A stretch of 32,320 nucleotides of DNA from Allolucifera butyrica (GCF_900476375.1 NZ_UPPP01000092.1:1-32320); one strand, 5' to 3'; shown: positions 7,071 through 16,995, numbered from the stretch's first letter. Notes: a model not told the origin generated them from the sequence alone. Numbers and translations: made by a program.

Positions 7071-8147
7071 ATGTCATTGGAGAATCTATTGGATCAACCG
7101 TTAAATTCATGGATGGCCGGAGGCGGGGAAGAGGGCGATATTGTATTATCCAGCCGTATCCGGCTGGCCCGGAATATGGAGAGTACACCTTTTCCCAACC
7201 GGGCCAATCAGCTTCAGCTCCGGTCGGTGGTTGATGAATCACGGCTGACCCTGAACCGTTTAAATTCAATGGATAATCATAAATATCTGTTTATTGAACT
7301 GGAGAAACTGACCCCCTTGGAACGGAACGTACTGGTGGAAAAACATATCATCAGTCCGAATCATGCCCAGGAACCGGAGCAGCGGGCTTTGATTGCCAGA
7401 GATGACGCCACGGTGATTATCATGATTAATGAAGAAGACCATCTCCGGATTCAGTGTATGATGCCCGGGCTGAATCTGCTGGCTGCGGCTGAATTGGCCA
7501 GTCAGATTGACGATATACTGGAGGAGCGGTGTACGCTGGCGTTCACGGAACAAATGGGTTATCTTACATCCTGTCCGACTAATTTGGGAACCGGTCTTAG
7601 GGCATCGGTGATGGTACATTTGCCTGCTTTGGTTCTAACGCGGCAAATCAGCCGGATTGTAGGCGCGGCTACTCAACTGGGACTGGCGGTTCGTGGCTTA
7701 TATGGCGAAGGAACGGAAGCCGTGGGAAATATTTTTCAGATTTCCAATCAATTAACACTTGGGTATAGTGAACAGGAAATTATCGCCAATCTCTCCAGTG
7801 TGGTGAAGCAAGTCGTCGACCAAGAGAGGGCGGCGCGTACCGCGTTAATGACTGATTCGAAAGATGCCTTATCCGACCGGGTATGGCGGGCGTTTGGTGT
7901 TTTGCGATATGCCCGCAGTATTTCCGGACAAGAGGCACTTTCCATGCTTAGTGAAGTTCGTCTGGGAATTGATTTGAAAATAATCGACGAAGTACCGGGC
8001 GTAGTTTTTAATGAATTATTGGTAATTACCCGTCCCAATTATCTCCAGAAAATGGCCGGACGGGAGGAACTTGAGCCGGGTCCGCGCGATAGGCTGCGGG
8101 CTCAGATTATCCGGGAAAAACTAAAAGGAGGGAAATCATCATGTTAG
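7071..8147 (+). CDS. mcsB: Protein arginine kinase McsB
   Basis: Phosphorylates arginine residues on damaged proteins and on CtsR, tagging them for ClpC-ClpP. The phosphagen-kinase-like domain shows [10 protein letters not shown] (26-35), NEEDHLRIQ (120-128) and the catalytic C168 in [10 protein letters not shown]. The C-terminal domain keeps RDRLRA (339-344), matching the RDxxRA phospho-arginine sensing motif. The ATG at 7071 has GAAGGAGGG in front; the open frame extends further upstream inside mcsA but those residues are not family-like. The last 7 bases overlap clpC, indicating translational coupling. Product length is 358 aa. Confidence 0.95.
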   Translation: MSLENLLDQPLNSWMAGGGEEGDIVLSSRIRLARNMESTPFPNRANQLQLRSVVDESRLTLNRLNSMDNHKYLFIELEKLTPLERNVLVEKHIISPNHAQEPEQRALIARDDATVIIMINEEDHLRIQCMMPGLNLLAAAELASQIDDILEERCTLAFTEQMGYLTSCPTNLGTGLRASVMVHLPALVLTRQISRIVGAATQLGLAVRGLYGEGTEAVGNIFQISNQLTLGYSEQEIIANLSSVVKQVVDQERAARTALMTDSKDALSDRVWRAFGVLRYARSISGQEALSMLSEVRLGIDLKIIDEVPGVVFNELLVITRPNYLQKMAGREELEPGPRDRLRAQIIREKLKGGKSSC

Positions 8148-10585
8148 ACCGTTTTACCGAACGGGCACGCAAAGTGTTGTTTTTGGCGCAGCAGGAAGCT
8201 ATACGCTTAGGACATGATTATATTGGCACGGAACATTTGCTTTTAGGGCTGGTACATGAAGGGGATGGCGTAGCAGGAAAGGCATTGTTGTCACTGAATA
8301 TCAATTTGGAAGTTGTCCGTGGACAAGTGGAAGGTATGATTGGACGCGGGGATGGTACCGGTCAGGAGATCGGCTATACGCCGCGAGCCAAAAAAGTAAT
8401 TGAAATCGCTTTCCAGGAAGCGCAGCAACTGGGTCACAATTATATTGGCACCGAGCATTTATTGCTGGGACTGATCCGGGAAGGAGAAGGGGTTGCCGCC
8501 CAGGTACTTGCCAGTCTTGGTGCCAATCTCGAATTGGTTCGTCAGCGGGTGATTGAATTGCTGGGCGGATTTGCCATGTCGGGCCAGGCGCCGCAGCCTA
8601 AAGCGGCTCCGGGGCAGTCTCAACCGGCAAATACTCCTTCGCTGAACGAATTTGGCCGGGATTTAAACAAATTGGCTCAGGAAGGCAAGATTGACCCAGT
8701 CATTGGCCGTGATAACGAAATTGAACGGGTTATTCAAATTTTAAGCCGGCGGACTAAAAATAATCCGGTGCTGATTGGGGAACCGGGGGTTGGCAAAACC
8801 GCTATTGCCGAAGGGCTGGCCCAGCGCATTACCGAAGGGAAAGTGCCGGAAATATTGCGCAATAAGCGGGTTGTCTCCCTGAATATGGCTTCCATGGTGG
8901 CCGGTTCAAAATACCGGGGTGAGTTTGAAGACCGGCTGAAAAAAGTCATGGATGAAATTCGCCAGGCAGAAAATATCATTTTGTTCATTGACGAACTGCA
9001 CACCTTAATCGGGGCCGGAGCCGCCGAGGGCGCCATTGACGCCGCCAACATTTTGAAACCGGCGCTGGCGCGGGGTGAACTTCAGGCAATTGGGGCGACA
9101 ACGCTTAATGAATATAAGAAGCATATTGAAAAAGATGCGGCTTTGGAACGGCGTTTTCAGCCCATTATTGTGGGTGAGCCTACTGTAGAAGATGCGGTCC
9201 GAATTTTGCAGGGCGTCCGTGATAAATACGAAGCGTTTCACCGGGCTCAAATTACAGATGAAGCGATTGATGCCGCTGTAAAATTGTCCCACCGTTACAT
9301 TTCCGACCGGTTTTTGCCGGATAAGGCCATCGACCTGATGGACGAGGCGGCATCCCGGGTGCGGCTGCAAGCCTTTTCCCTTCCTCCGGATGTCAAGGAG
9401 ATTGAAAAAAAGTTGGAGAAAATACGGACCGAAAAAGAAGGGGCCATTGCCGCCCAGGAGTTTGAGGCAGCAGCCCGCTTGCGGGATGAAGAACAAAAAA
9501 TCAGGCAGGAATTGGAAGAAAAGCAGAAAGCGTGGAAACAACAGGGCAGTGAGCGGATTGTAGTTACCGGCGACGATATTGCCCATGTAGTGGCCAGCTG
9601 GACCGGAATTCCGGTCAAAAAACTGGCGGAAGAAGAATCAGAACGGCTTCTTAACCTGGAAAATGTGTTGCACCAGCGGGTGATTGGCCAATCGGATGCC
9701 GTAAAAGCGGTAGCGCGGGCGGTACGTCGGGCCCGTTCCGGTTTAAAAGACCCGAAACGTCCGATTGGTTCCTTTATCTTTCTCGGTCCCACCGGGGTAG
9801 GAAAAACCGAACTGGCGCGGGCATTGGCGGAGGCTCTGTTCGGTGACGAGAATTTGATGATTCGCCTTGATATGTCGGAGTACATGGAAAAACACACCGT
9901 TTCCCGTTTGGTGGGAGCGCCTCCGGGGTATGTAGGCTACGAAGAAGGCGGCCAATTGACGGATGCTGTGCGGCGTAAGCCTTATTCGGTTATTTTATTG
10001 GATGAGATTGAGAAAGCACATTATGATGTGTTTAATATTCTGCTGCAGGTATTGGAGGATGGGCGCCTGACAGACAGCCAGGGGCGTACGGTAGATTTTA
10101 AAAATACCGTAATTATCATGACGTCCAATGTTGGGGCCAAACATTTGAAAAAAGACACTGCCGCCCTTGGGTTCCTGGCCGGCACGAAGGCCGAGAACGA
10201 TACGGAAGCGGCCAAACAATTGGTTTTGGATGAAGTGAAACGGACCTTCCGTCCGGAATTCCTGAACCGGGTCGATGAAATTATTGTGTTCAATAGTTTA
10301 AGTGATACGGAATTGATTCAGATTGTAGATATTATGCTGAAAGATGTGACGAAACGGCTGCAGGAAAATGAGATAGCACTGGATGTGACCGGCAAAGCGA
10401 AAGCCGAACTCCTGAAAGAAGGCCGCAACTACGCGTATGGTGCCCGTCCGTTGCGCCGGGCCATTCAGAAGATGGTAGAAGATGAAATTGCCGAACTGAT
10501 GTTACGGCGGGAAGTCAAAGCCGGTCAAACCGTTGTGGTTGACGCCGGTGAAAATGGCAAACTCACCTTTGCCGGACGCAGTTAA
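8141..10585 (+). CDS. clpC: ATP-dependent Clp protease ATPase subunit ClpC
   Basis: Hexameric AAA+ unfoldase that feeds ClpP and recognises phospho-arginine-tagged proteins. Order of domains: two Clp N repeats (about 3-142, each with the GTEHLLLGL motif); AAA-1 with Walker A GEPGVGKT (213-220) and FIDELHTL; a coiled UVR/M-domain linker (about 415-470) for McsA-type adaptor contact; AAA-2 with Walker A GPTGVGKT (549-556); and a C-terminal D2 small domain. An ALGF tripeptide-type loop near [10 protein letters not shown] is a candidate ClpP-docking loop. Length 814 aa is typical. The ribosome site AAAGGAGGG lies inside the mcsB end. Confidence 0.97.
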   Translation: MLDRFTERARKVLFLAQQEAIRLGHDYIGTEHLLLGLVHEGDGVAGKALLSLNINLEVVRGQVEGMIGRGDGTGQEIGYTPRAKKVIEIAFQEAQQLGHNYIGTEHLLLGLIREGEGVAAQVLASLGANLELVRQRVIELLGGFAMSGQAPQPKAAPGQSQPANTPSLNEFGRDLNKLAQEGKIDPVIGRDNEIERVIQILSRRTKNNPVLIGEPGVGKTAIAEGLAQRITEGKVPEILRNKRVVSLNMASMVAGSKYRGEFEDRLKKVMDEIRQAENIILFIDELHTLIGAGAAEGAIDAANILKPALARGELQAIGATTLNEYKKHIEKDAALERRFQPIIVGEPTVEDAVRILQGVRDKYEAFHRAQITDEAIDAAVKLSHRYISDRFLPDKAIDLMDEAASRVRLQAFSLPPDVKEIEKKLEKIRTEKEGAIAAQEFEAAARLRDEEQKIRQELEEKQKAWKQQGSERIVVTGDDIAHVVASWTGIPVKKLAEEESERLLNLENVLHQRVIGQSDAVKAVARAVRRARSGLKDPKRPIGSFIFLGPTGVGKTELARALAEALFGDENLMIRLDMSEYMEKHTVSRLVGAPPGYVGYEEGGQLTDAVRRKPYSVILLDEIEKAHYDVFNILLQVLEDGRLTDSQGRTVDFKNTVIIMTSNVGAKHLKKDTAALGFLAGTKAENDTEAAKQLVLDEVKRTFRPEFLNRVDEIIVFNSLSDTELIQIVDIMLKDVTKRLQENEIALDVTGKAKAELLKEGRNYAYGARPLRRAIQKMVEDEIAELMLRREVKAGQTVVVDAGENGKLTFAGRS

Positions 10586-10609
10586 AAAGCAGGAAAATAA
10601 TTTAAAAAC

Positions 10610-10649
10610 AGCGAAAGCACTCAATAATTGACTATTGGGTGCTTTCGCT
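10610..10649 (+). terminator. Long hairpin after clpC
   Basis: Seventeen bases (10610-10626) pair with 10633-10649 with one G-T wobble, around a 6-base loop. Only ATTTG follows, so it lacks a good T-run; it may terminate poorly or protect the mRNA end. Confidence 0.6.
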
Positions 10650-10755
10650 ATTTGCAAAGATTGCTTGGGTTATCCAGGCAGGACCAAAAGATTATACCAG
10701 TAGAGAATAGAGTTAGGCCGGGTTTCCCGCGCCCTAAGCACTGCGCCACGGACTG

Positions 10756-10776
10756 AAAGACCGCTTGGCGGTTTTT
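10756..10776 (+). terminator. Terminator-like hairpin just upstream of radA
   Basis: AAAGACCGC, loop TTG, GCGGT then a T-run. It ends about 30 bases before the radA start, so it could either end read-through from clpC or attenuate radA. No clear promoter was seen between it and radA. Confidence 0.5.
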
Positions 10777-10806
10777 CCACTTACTGGTGAAATGGAGAGA
10801 AGCTTG

Positions 10807-12174
10807 ATGCTAAAACGGAAAACGGTCTATGTATGCCAGGAATGTGGTTATGATTCTTCCAAATGGCTGGGGCGCTGTCCGGGCTGCGGCGCCTGGAACA
10901 CGTTAGTGGAAGAAGTGGTTTCCAGTGCAGGAACGAAAGCCGGTTTGACCCTGGGCTTATCGAATAATGAAAGACCGGTACCGATTGGGGACGTAACCGT
11001 GGAAGACCTGCCTCGCTTCCCAACCGGTTCAGGAGAACTGGACCGTGTTTTGGGCGGCGGTGTTATACCGGGGGCTATGGTCCTGGTTGTCGGCGACCCG
11101 GGGGTGGGTAAATCCAGCTTAACATTAAAGGTCTGCGCTTATGTGGCAAAGACGCATAATACTGTATTATATGTCACCGGTGAGGAAAGTACCCGCCAGG
11201 TTCGTTTACGGGCCAACCGGCTCGGTGCCATTGAAGACCATCTGTTTGTCCTTAGTGAAACAAATCTGGAAGTGATTGAACAGCAGGTCTTAAAACTCAA
11301 ACCGTCTTTAGTAGTCATTGATTCGATCCAGACCGTATATCGCCCGGATATCCAAAGCGCTCCGGGAAGCATTAGTCAGGTAAGAGAAAGCGCGGTGCAT
11401 TTATTGCGGCTGGCCAAAACACACGCCATCGCCACGCTGATTATTGGTCATGTCCTGAAGGACGGGACTTTGGCCGGTCCCCGGGCGCTGGAACATATTG
11501 TTGACACGGTTTTGTATTTTGAAGGGGACCGTAATGCCCAGTTCCGGGTGCTCCGGGCCGTAAAAAACAGGTTTGGCAGTACTAATGAAATTGGCTTGTT
11601 TGAGATGCGCCAGGAAGGACTGGTTGACGTACCGGACGCGTCAAAACTATTTTTGTCCGAGCGCCCTCTCGATGTGCCGGGAAGTATTGTGGTGCCGACA
11701 ATGGAAGGAACCAGACCGCTGCTGGTGGAAATCCAGGCTTTAGTCAGCTCTTCCCCATATATGCCGCCGCGCCGGACATCGGATAGCGTGGATGTGAAAC
11801 GTATCCAACTGCTGCTTGCCGTTCTGGAAAAACGGGTTGGAGTTCTTTTGGGAAATTGTGACGTTTTTGTTAAAGTGGCGGGGGGAATCAAAGTAGATGA
11901 GCCGGCGGTTGATTTGGGACTGACTATTGCGTTGGTATCGAGCTACCGAAATTGCAATACTGCGGCAATTACGGCCGCATTTGGCGAAGTCGGCCTGGCG
12001 GGAGAAATCCGTGCCGTTACCCAAGTAGAATCACGGGTACGGGAAGCGGAAAAAATGGGCTTTCACCGGATTATCCTGCCACGCAGTAATTTGAAAAATA
12101 TAGCGATTTCAACCGAAGTGGAACTTATTGGCGTGGAAACAGTGGCGGAGGGATTGGAAGCGGCTTTGCAATAA
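10807..12174 (+). CDS. radA: DNA repair protein RadA
   Basis: RecA-like ATPase that helps branch migration during recombinational repair and transformation. Visible: the N-terminal C4 zinc finger (C10, C13, C24, C27), Walker A GDPGVGKS (96-103), the RadA-specific KNRFG motif (253-257) and a Lon-protease-like C-terminal domain (about 275-455). The ATG at 10807 follows GGAGAG by 7 bases and gives the standard MLKRKTVYVCQECGY start; an in-frame TTG at 10765 lies in a hairpin. In Bacillus radA is followed by disA, but here it is followed by a minus-strand gene pair that converges on it with a 3-base gap. Confidence 0.95.
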   Translation: MLKRKTVYVCQECGYDSSKWLGRCPGCGAWNTLVEEVVSSAGTKAGLTLGLSNNERPVPIGDVTVEDLPRFPTGSGELDRVLGGGVIPGAMVLVVGDPGVGKSSLTLKVCAYVAKTHNTVLYVTGEESTRQVRLRANRLGAIEDHLFVLSETNLEVIEQQVLKLKPSLVVIDSIQTVYRPDIQSAPGSISQVRESAVHLLRLAKTHAIATLIIGHVLKDGTLAGPRALEHIVDTVLYFEGDRNAQFRVLRAVKNRFGSTNEIGLFEMRQEGLVDVPDASKLFLSERPLDVPGSIVVPTMEGTRPLLVEIQALVSSSPYMPPRRTSDSVDVKRIQLLLAVLEKRVGVLLGNCDVFVKVAGGIKVDEPAVDLGLTIALVSSYRNCNTAAITAAFGEVGLAGEIRAVTQVESRVREAEKMGFHRIILPRSNLKNIAISTEVELIGVETVAEGLEAALQ

Positions 12175-12177
12175 GTG

Positions 12178-12501
12178 CTATTTCTTATATTGTTCCAGAT
12201 TAACATCTCTTACAAACCGGGCGTAAGCCCGGTTTTCTTCTATTTTTACAATTTCATATAACTTGTTGTCTTCACTTAATACTTGGTCGCCGACACTGAC
12301 AACGAGCGGCACATACATAAGATGATTTCCCGTTGCCTCGTCGAGAATAAGGTAATAATCATAAACGGGCTGAGGAGGTTGTTCCGGTTTTTGCTGGACC
12401 TGTAAAAAGTGTAACGGCAAGAGATACATAGTCCCGGCCAGGACGATAATGCACAAGAGCAATATACCTGCCAGGAAAAATGCCCGACGCTTAGTAATCA
12501 T
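12178..12501 (-). CDS. Small membrane-anchored protein sharing a domain with the SpoIIP-like neighbour
   Basis: Function unknown. The 107-aa product has one N-terminal membrane segment (about 7-30), a Pro/Gln-rich spacer, and an exterior domain (about 48-100). Residues 71-100 (GDQVLSEDNKLYEIVKIEEN and onward) align without gaps to residues 57-86 of the adjacent SpoIIP-like protein, with 10 of 30 identical, including the GD, the L-x-EI-x-x-I core and AR-x-V. The ATG at 12501 is preceded by GGGAAAGG and lies 8 bases after the SpoIIP-like stop, so the two genes form an operon. A longer upstream open frame overlaps the neighbour and is not used. Confidence 0.65.
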   Translation of the reverse strand: MITKRRAFFLAGILLLCIIVLAGTMYLLPLHFLQVQQKPEQPPQPVYDYYLILDEATGNHLMYVPLVVSVGDQVLSEDNKLYEIVKIEENRAYARFVRDVNLEQYKK

Positions 12502-12509
12502 GCCTTTCC

Positions 12510-13673
12510 CTACTTTCTTTTTCTGCGGGGACCCAAAAAATTGGTAAATTCCCATTTGCGGAAACGGTTTAGCTTTTGTTTGGCTTCCCGCCAACTGCCG
12601 GTGCTAAGGTAAAGATAAAGGATACTGCCGAGGAAGAGCACACCAAGGATTGCCAATATATCATAATAAGGAGCAACGGCTGGAGAAGCCGGTGAGAGCG
12701 GAGCAGCGGGAGAGGCTGTTCCGGACGAAGGGTCCGGCGGCATGCCGGGCTTTGCCGGCGGAGATGCAGGGTCGGCTGTACGTCCATAGGAAGGCGGCAC
12801 AATGAAAGAAGGAACAACATCGGCAAACAAGGCGGCACTGTGTTCGGCTGCAGCCAGCGTATTGTATTGTGTACCGATTTCAAGCAGCATGGCCCGGGGA
12901 CTCAAGTCTTCGTTATAATTCCCGTGAGCCATGAAAATGCCGCGAATGAGTCCCGGATATTTACTATCAGCAGCTCCCTTAATTGCTTTGGCATAATCTA
13001 ACGTAATATTCCGGTTGGGATTTTGTCGTCCGACTACCAGCAATATTTTGGTAGCCTCTTGGCCGTTAATTGTTGTACGGTAATCATTTGCCGGCGCACT
13101 GTCACGGTGGACATCGAACAAGGCGGCGGGCTGATTCTTTAGCAATTTGATAAAAGTCCGGCGGGAACGTTGGTAGGCGTTGGCATCATGGGGATCGTGC
13201 AGGGTTTTGTCGTGATCGACCCGATAGCCGATTTCCGACAGGCGTTGGGCAAAGGCATCACCGACCCGCATGATACTCCCATTGCCGGGGATGGTTGCCC
13301 GGCCGTCATTGGGAATAAAGGATTCGTCGTCATGGGTGTGGTAAATGGCAATTAGCGGTGGAGTTACATTGGTATTTCCTTGGGCCGGCAATGTTTGATC
13401 AGAGGAACTAAATATGTTTTTTTGCACTAAACGTGCTGTGCCTAAAGCGCCGTCAATAGTTGTAATTTCAAACAAATCATTAGCCTGATTGATATATTCA
13501 TCACCGGGATAGACCGGTAGACCGGTTGTAAAAACCGTAGCTCCCTTATTATCCAAAACGGTTATATAGCCGGAGTTGATTTCGCCTGTGTCAAATACAG
13601 CAGCTGCCGTTACGGCAGGAGATATACAGAGGAGAAAGAACAGCGCCGTTAGTGCCGTTAAAAACTGGAACAT
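12510..13673 (-). CDS. spoIIP: SpoIIP-like cell-wall amidase/endopeptidase
   Basis: Resembles stage II sporulation protein P, the zinc peptidoglycan hydrolase that works with SpoIID during engulfment. An N-terminal signal or anchor segment (about 1-25) precedes a small domain (36-86) shared with the downstream protein. The SpoIIP catalytic domain (about 105-292) has H112 and E117 in IYHTHDDESF, H189 in DVHRDS and E266 in LLEIGTQYNT, consistent with amidase_3-type zinc and acid residues. After a Pro/Ala-rich linker (about 300-335) comes a second hydrophobic span (338-357) and a basic tail ending RRKRK. That C-terminal anchor is unusual. GAGGTG precedes the ATG. Paralogues of SpoIIP exist in many spore formers, so this may be the main copy or a second one. 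Confidence 0.82.
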   Translation of the reverse strand: MFQFLTALTALFFLLCISPAVTAAAVFDTGEINSGYITVLDNKGATVFTTGLPVYPGDEYINQANDLFEITTIDGALGTARLVQKNIFSSSDQTLPAQGNTNVTPPLIAIYHTHDDESFIPNDGRATIPGNGSIMRVGDAFAQRLSEIGYRVDHDKTLHDPHDANAYQRSRRTFIKLLKNQPAALFDVHRDSAPANDYRTTINGQEATKILLVVGRQNPNRNITLDYAKAIKGAADSKYPGLIRGIFMAHGNYNEDLSPRAMLLEIGTQYNTLAAAEHSAALFADVVPSFIVPPSYGRTADPASPPAKPGMPPDPSSGTASPAAPLSPASPAVAPYYDILAILGVLFLGSILYLYLSTGSWREAKQKLNRFRKWEFTNFLGPRRKRK

Positions 13674-13828
13674 GTTTGCACCTCATTAGCGTATTTTCTG
13701 TTAGCTTTTCCTCATAATGTATTCTTTATGTGGTGTTACCGGACGGAACAATTTTATGTTGCTTTTGAGAAATTTGACCTGCCATAATGAAGACTGTAGA
13801 TAAAATGGGCATTTCCGCAAAAATTATT

Positions 13829-13869
13829 CAATGTTGTGATTGACAACATTGACCAATACATGCTAAAAT
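13829..13869 (+). promoter_or_regulatory. Upstream promoter with overlapping inverted repeat (carD)
   Basis: TTGACA (13840-13845), 18 bases, TAAAAT (13864-13869) makes a candidate promoter. A perfect 9-bp inverted repeat, CAATGTTGT-GATTG-ACAACATTG (13829-13851), covers its -35 box and has the look of an operator. The regulator is unknown. Confidence 0.5.
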
Positions 13870-13877
13870 ATAAAATT

Positions 13878-13906
13878 TTGACAAAAATGAGCGGAAATGG
13901 TATACT
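13878..13906 (+). promoter_or_regulatory. Consensus sigma-A promoter of carD
   Basis: TTGACA (13878-13883), 17 bases, TATACT (13901-13906), about 25 bases before the start codon. It is one of the best promoter matches in the window. Confidence 0.85.
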
Positions 13907-13930
13907 ATAAATTACAGTGGGGGTGTGTTT

Positions 13931-14425
13931 ATGCTCGCTATAGGTGACAAAGTAGTATATCCCATGCATGGTGCCGGAGTCATTGAGGCCATTGAGGAGC
14001 ATGAAGTATTGGGAGAGTGTCAGCTCTATTATATTTTAACCATGCCCTATGGGGGAATGAAGGTTATGATTCCGCTTAAAAATGTGGAAAGTGTGGGTTT
14101 GCGGGAAGTAATTGATGAGCCGGAAGTATATAAGGTGATTGATGTTCTGCAGGGAACTCCGGTTGCGGTTCACTCCAGCTGGAATCGCCGTTTTAACGTC
14201 AATTTATCTAAGATAAAGAGTGGCAGTATTTACGAAGTGGCGGAGGTAGTGCGGAACTTAATGGTTCAGGACCAAGCCAAAAAATTATCAACCGGCGAGC
14301 GCCGGCTTCTGGATACAGCTAAACAAATTCTTATCAGTGAATTGGTACTGGCTTGCGATAAAGATATACAGAGTGTAGAAAAATGGATAGATGGCCTATT
14401 TCGGGAAAATACGCCAGGTGACTGA
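13931..14425 (+). CDS. carD: CarD/CdnL-family RNA polymerase-binding regulator
   Basis: Binds the RNA polymerase beta subunit and stabilises open complexes at promoters, including those of rRNA genes in other bacteria. The N-terminal Tudor-like RNAP-interaction domain (about 1-60) begins IGDKVVYPMHGAGVIEAIEE, the hallmark of the family, and a helical C-terminal domain (about 70-164) binds DNA. The ATG at 13931 is preferred over a GTG two codons earlier because GGGGG lies 7 bases upstream. Length is 164 aa. It has its own strong promoter and a terminator overlapping the stop, so it is probably monocistronic; it precedes yacL as in many clostridia. Confidence 0.9.
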   Translation: MLAIGDKVVYPMHGAGVIEAIEEHEVLGECQLYYILTMPYGGMKVMIPLKNVESVGLREVIDEPEVYKVIDVLQGTPVAVHSSWNRRFNVNLSKIKSGSIYEVAEVVRNLMVQDQAKKLSTGERRLLDTAKQILISELVLACDKDIQSVEKWIDGLFRENTPGD

Positions 14426-14438
14426 CGTATTTTTTTTT
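14408..14438 (+). terminator. Terminator overlapping the carD stop
   Basis: AATACG (14408-14413) and CGTATT (14426-14431) with an inner CAG/CTG pair, followed by nine or more T residues. The carD stop codon lies in the right arm region. Confidence 0.85.
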
Positions 14439-14500
14439 GTTGAAGCGGGAATACTAATCATGGATTTCCACATAATGGATAATGATAGGCAGGGATGCTC

Positions 14501-14529
14501 TTGTTTGTAGTGAAAAAATCTTATATAAT
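14501..14529 (+). promoter_or_regulatory. Promoter of the yacL gene
   Basis: TTGTTT (14501-14506), 17 bases, TATAAT (14524-14529), 22 bases before the ATG. Confidence 0.75.
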
Positions 14530-14551
14530 TAAGAGATAGTGAGGAGGTGAG

Positions 14552-15661
14552 ATGTTGCTGGATAAAACATTACGGTTTGTTATAACGGTGCTGGCAGCGA
14601 TTGGCGGATTAATGATGACCGACCGGATTATCCCCTTATTGCCGCCGCCGATTACAACTGAATTTATGCACACCGGTGTGTTTGGAATTACGCTGGCCAC
14701 CATACTATCCTTTGTACTTGGCGGTGTGGTTGGAGCAATTTTAGGATATTTGGCGGCGCCATTTTTCATCAAGTATCTATGGCAGCTTACCTATTGGGGT
14801 GAAGCAAAGCTGAATAGAATGCCTGTGTATGATGTTCTGGCCGGCGCGCTGGGATTGGCTGTTGGACTAATAATTTCTAATTTATTGGGTTCTGCTTTTT
14901 TGCCGGTGCCGATTATTGGTAAATATATTCCCGGGGTCTTGAGTATTGTTCTAGGATATTTAGGAATCAATGTCTCGATTCGAAAACGGGATGAACTGTT
15001 TAGTTTATTCACCAATATTCCCTGGGTGAATAAAGAACGGCCCAAAGGAAAAAGCGTCGATATGTCGCAGTATAAAATCCTGGATACGAGCGTAATTATT
15101 GACGGCCGGATTGCTGATATCTGTCAAAGCGGTTTTATTGAAGGAACGCTGTTGATTCCGGTTTTTGTCCTGGAGGAATTACAGCATATTGCCGACTCTT
15201 CCGACCTGTTAAAACGGAATCGCGGCCGGCGGGGACTCGATATATTAAATCGTATCCAGAAGGAAATGAGCCTGTATGTCCAGATAGATAACCGCGATTT
15301 TGAGGATACTACGGAAGTGGATGCCAAGCTCATCAAACTGGGGCAGTTGGTAAAAGGAAAAATTATTACTAATGACTATAACTTGAACAAAGTATCCGAA
15401 CTGCAAGGTGTTCCGGTTTTGAATATCAATGAGTTATCCAACGCGGTCAAGCCAGTGGTATTACCCGGGGAAGAAATGACGGTACATGTAGTGAAGGATG
15501 GTAAAGAATTCGGTCAGGGAGTTGCGTACCTGGATGACGGAACAATGATTGTTGTGGACGGTGGTAAGCGGCATATCGGCGAAACGGTGGGCGTGCTGGT
15601 TACCTCTGTTTTACAAACGGCTGCCGGCAGAATGATTTTTGCCAAACCCAAAACAATGTAA
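14552..15661 (+). CDS. yacL: Membrane-anchored PIN/TRAM-domain protein (YacL family)
   Basis: Putative membrane-bound ribonuclease; the biological substrate is not established. The N-terminal 140 residues hold about four membrane segments. A PIN nuclease domain (about 170-290) begins [15 protein letters not shown] with the expected acidic residues and includes further conserved aspartates ([21 protein letters not shown]). A TRAM RNA-binding domain follows at the C terminus (about 305-365, [12 protein letters not shown]...). GAGGAGGTGA lies just before the ATG. The 369-aa length is standard. It sits upstream of ispD as in Bacillus, but a hairpin separates them. Confidence 0.9.
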   Translation: MLLDKTLRFVITVLAAIGGLMMTDRIIPLLPPPITTEFMHTGVFGITLATILSFVLGGVVGAILGYLAAPFFIKYLWQLTYWGEAKLNRMPVYDVLAGALGLAVGLIISNLLGSAFLPVPIIGKYIPGVLSIVLGYLGINVSIRKRDELFSLFTNIPWVNKERPKGKSVDMSQYKILDTSVIIDGRIADICQSGFIEGTLLIPVFVLEELQHIADSSDLLKRNRGRRGLDILNRIQKEMSLYVQIDNRDFEDTTEVDAKLIKLGQLVKGKIITNDYNLNKVSELQGVPVLNINELSNAVKPVVLPGEEMTVHVVKDGKEFGQGVAYLDDGTMIVVDGGKRHIGETVGVLVTSVLQTAAGRMIFAKPKTM

Positions 15662-15682
15662 TTATCTTATTTTTTGTTCATT

Positions 15683-15718
15683 TTGCCTTTAAGTTTACAA
15701 TGATAAACTTAAAGGCAA
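15683..15718. terminator. Strong hairpin between yacL and ispD
   Basis: A perfect 15-bp stem (15683-15697 with 15704-15718) around a 6-base loop, with T-rich sequence on both sides. It probably terminates yacL transcription; no convincing promoter for ispD was found in the 100 bases after it. Confidence 0.75.
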
Positions 15719-15818
15719 TTGTTATTATCGCTACAATATAAAATAGGGAAGGGGATTGAACTAAGAAAGGAGAACATTTATCTGACAGGGGATTAGTAAA
15801 GAGAGGTTTGATAGCTTA

Positions 15819-16511
15819 GTGGTTACAGCAATTATTCCTGCAGCCGGACAGGGCAAAAGAATGGGGAAGGAAATAAATAAAGTTTTTATTCCGCTGGGGA
15901 ACCGGCCTTTGATTGCTCATACTGTTCTGGCTTTGGCGCAATGTCCCGAAATCAATCAAATTATTGTTGCAGCGGCCGTCCATGAAATAAAAATAATGAG
16001 TGATATTTTGGCGAATAGCAATATCGGCAAGGAATGGAGAATTGTTGCCGGCGGGACGGAAAGGCAATATTCGATTGCTAACGCTTTGAAGACAGTTCCG
16101 GACGGCACGGATATAGTTATAGTGCATGACGGGGCCAGGGCTTTGATTGAACCTCCTTTAGTAACCAGGGTAATCGAGGTTGCCCGGCAATATAAGGCGG
16201 CGGCCCTAGCCATGCCGGTAAAAGAGACCATAAAACTGGTAAATGAAGCGGGATTGACCATCGGGGATCCCGCGCCGCGTAAAATGCTTTGGGCAATGCA
16301 AACGCCCCAGGCATTTGAGGCCGGACTGCTGCTAAAAGCCTACGCGTGCGCGGAACGGGACGGGTTTATCGGTACTGATGACGCAGGACTGGTCGAACGC
16401 CTGGGGACGGCTGTAAAGATTGTAACAGGCAGTTACCGGAATATCAAAATCACGAGTCCGGAGGACCTATTGCTGGCGGAAATGCTGAGCAATAAGCGAA
16501 GGGAGCTCTAA
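15819..16511 (+). CDS. ispD: 2-C-methyl-D-erythritol 4-phosphate cytidylyltransferase
   Basis: Third step of the methylerythritol phosphate (MEP) isoprenoid pathway: joins CTP and MEP to give CDP-methylerythritol. The nucleotidyltransferase fold shows [12 protein letters not shown] (CTP loop), K21-region [17 protein letters not shown] and IVHDGARAL with the metal-binding aspartate. The start is a GTG at 15819 with AGAGAGG about 12 bases upstream, a slightly long spacing. The product is 230 aa, typical length. ispF follows after 7 bases, so the two pathway enzymes are co-expressed. Confidence 0.95.
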   Translation: MVTAIIPAAGQGKRMGKEINKVFIPLGNRPLIAHTVLALAQCPEINQIIVAAAVHEIKIMSDILANSNIGKEWRIVAGGTERQYSIANALKTVPDGTDIVIVHDGARALIEPPLVTRVIEVARQYKAAALAMPVKETIKLVNEAGLTIGDPAPRKMLWAMQTPQAFEAGLLLKAYACAERDGFIGTDDAGLVERLGTAVKIVTGSYRNIKITSPEDLLLAEMLSNKRREL

Positions 16512-16518
16512 GGATCAA

Positions 16519-16995
16519 ATGACACGAGTCGGTTTTGGCTATGATGTACATGGCTTAACAGAAGGACGCAAGCTGATCCTCGGCGGAGTTGATATACCGC
16601 ATAGTGAAGGTTTAATGGGGCATTCGGATGCCGATGTTTTAATCCATGCCATAATGGATGCATTGCTGGGGGCGGCGGCTCTGGGGGATATTGGGCGCCA
16701 CTTTCCGGATACGGATATGCGGTATAAGGGAATAGCCAGCGTAAAGCTGCTGGCTGAGGTTGGTAAACTGGTCGGGAGCAGGGGATATGACATTGGCAAT
16801 ATCGATGCTACGATTGTGGCCCAGAAACCAAAACTGGCTCCGTATATAGAGCAGATGACGCAAAATATTGCCCGGGTTCTTGATCTTGAACCCGGCAGAG
16901 TTAATGTGAAAGCCACGACAACGGAAGGGCTGGGATTTGCCGGCCGGAGTGAAGGAATTGCGGCCTATGCGGTTTCTTTAATTTCTTCTGTTTGA
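16519..16995 (+). CDS. ispF: 2-C-methyl-D-erythritol 2,4-cyclodiphosphate synthase
   Basis: Cyclises CDP-methylerythritol 2-phosphate to the cyclodiphosphate in the MEP pathway; a zinc-dependent homotrimer. The sequence shows the metal ligands D8 and H10 in GYDVHGL, H42-region [18 protein letters not shown], the FPDTD motif and the family-end [21 protein letters not shown]. The 158-aa length is standard. AAGGA precedes the ATG, directly after ispD. Next enzymes IspC, IspE, IspG and IspH are not in the window. Confidence 0.96.
   Translation: MTRVGFGYDVHGLTEGRKLILGGVDIPHSEGLMGHSDADVLIHAIMDALLGAAALGDIGRHFPDTDMRYKGIASVKLLAEVGKLVGSRGYDIGNIDATIVAQKPKLAPYIEQMTQNIARVLDLEPGRVNVKATTTEGLGFAGRSEGIAAYAVSLISSV

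Noticed and set aside
9005..9897. Overlapping minus-strand frames opposite clpC
   Set aside because: They lie wholly inside the well-supported clpC gene and show low-complexity Ser/Phe-rich translations.
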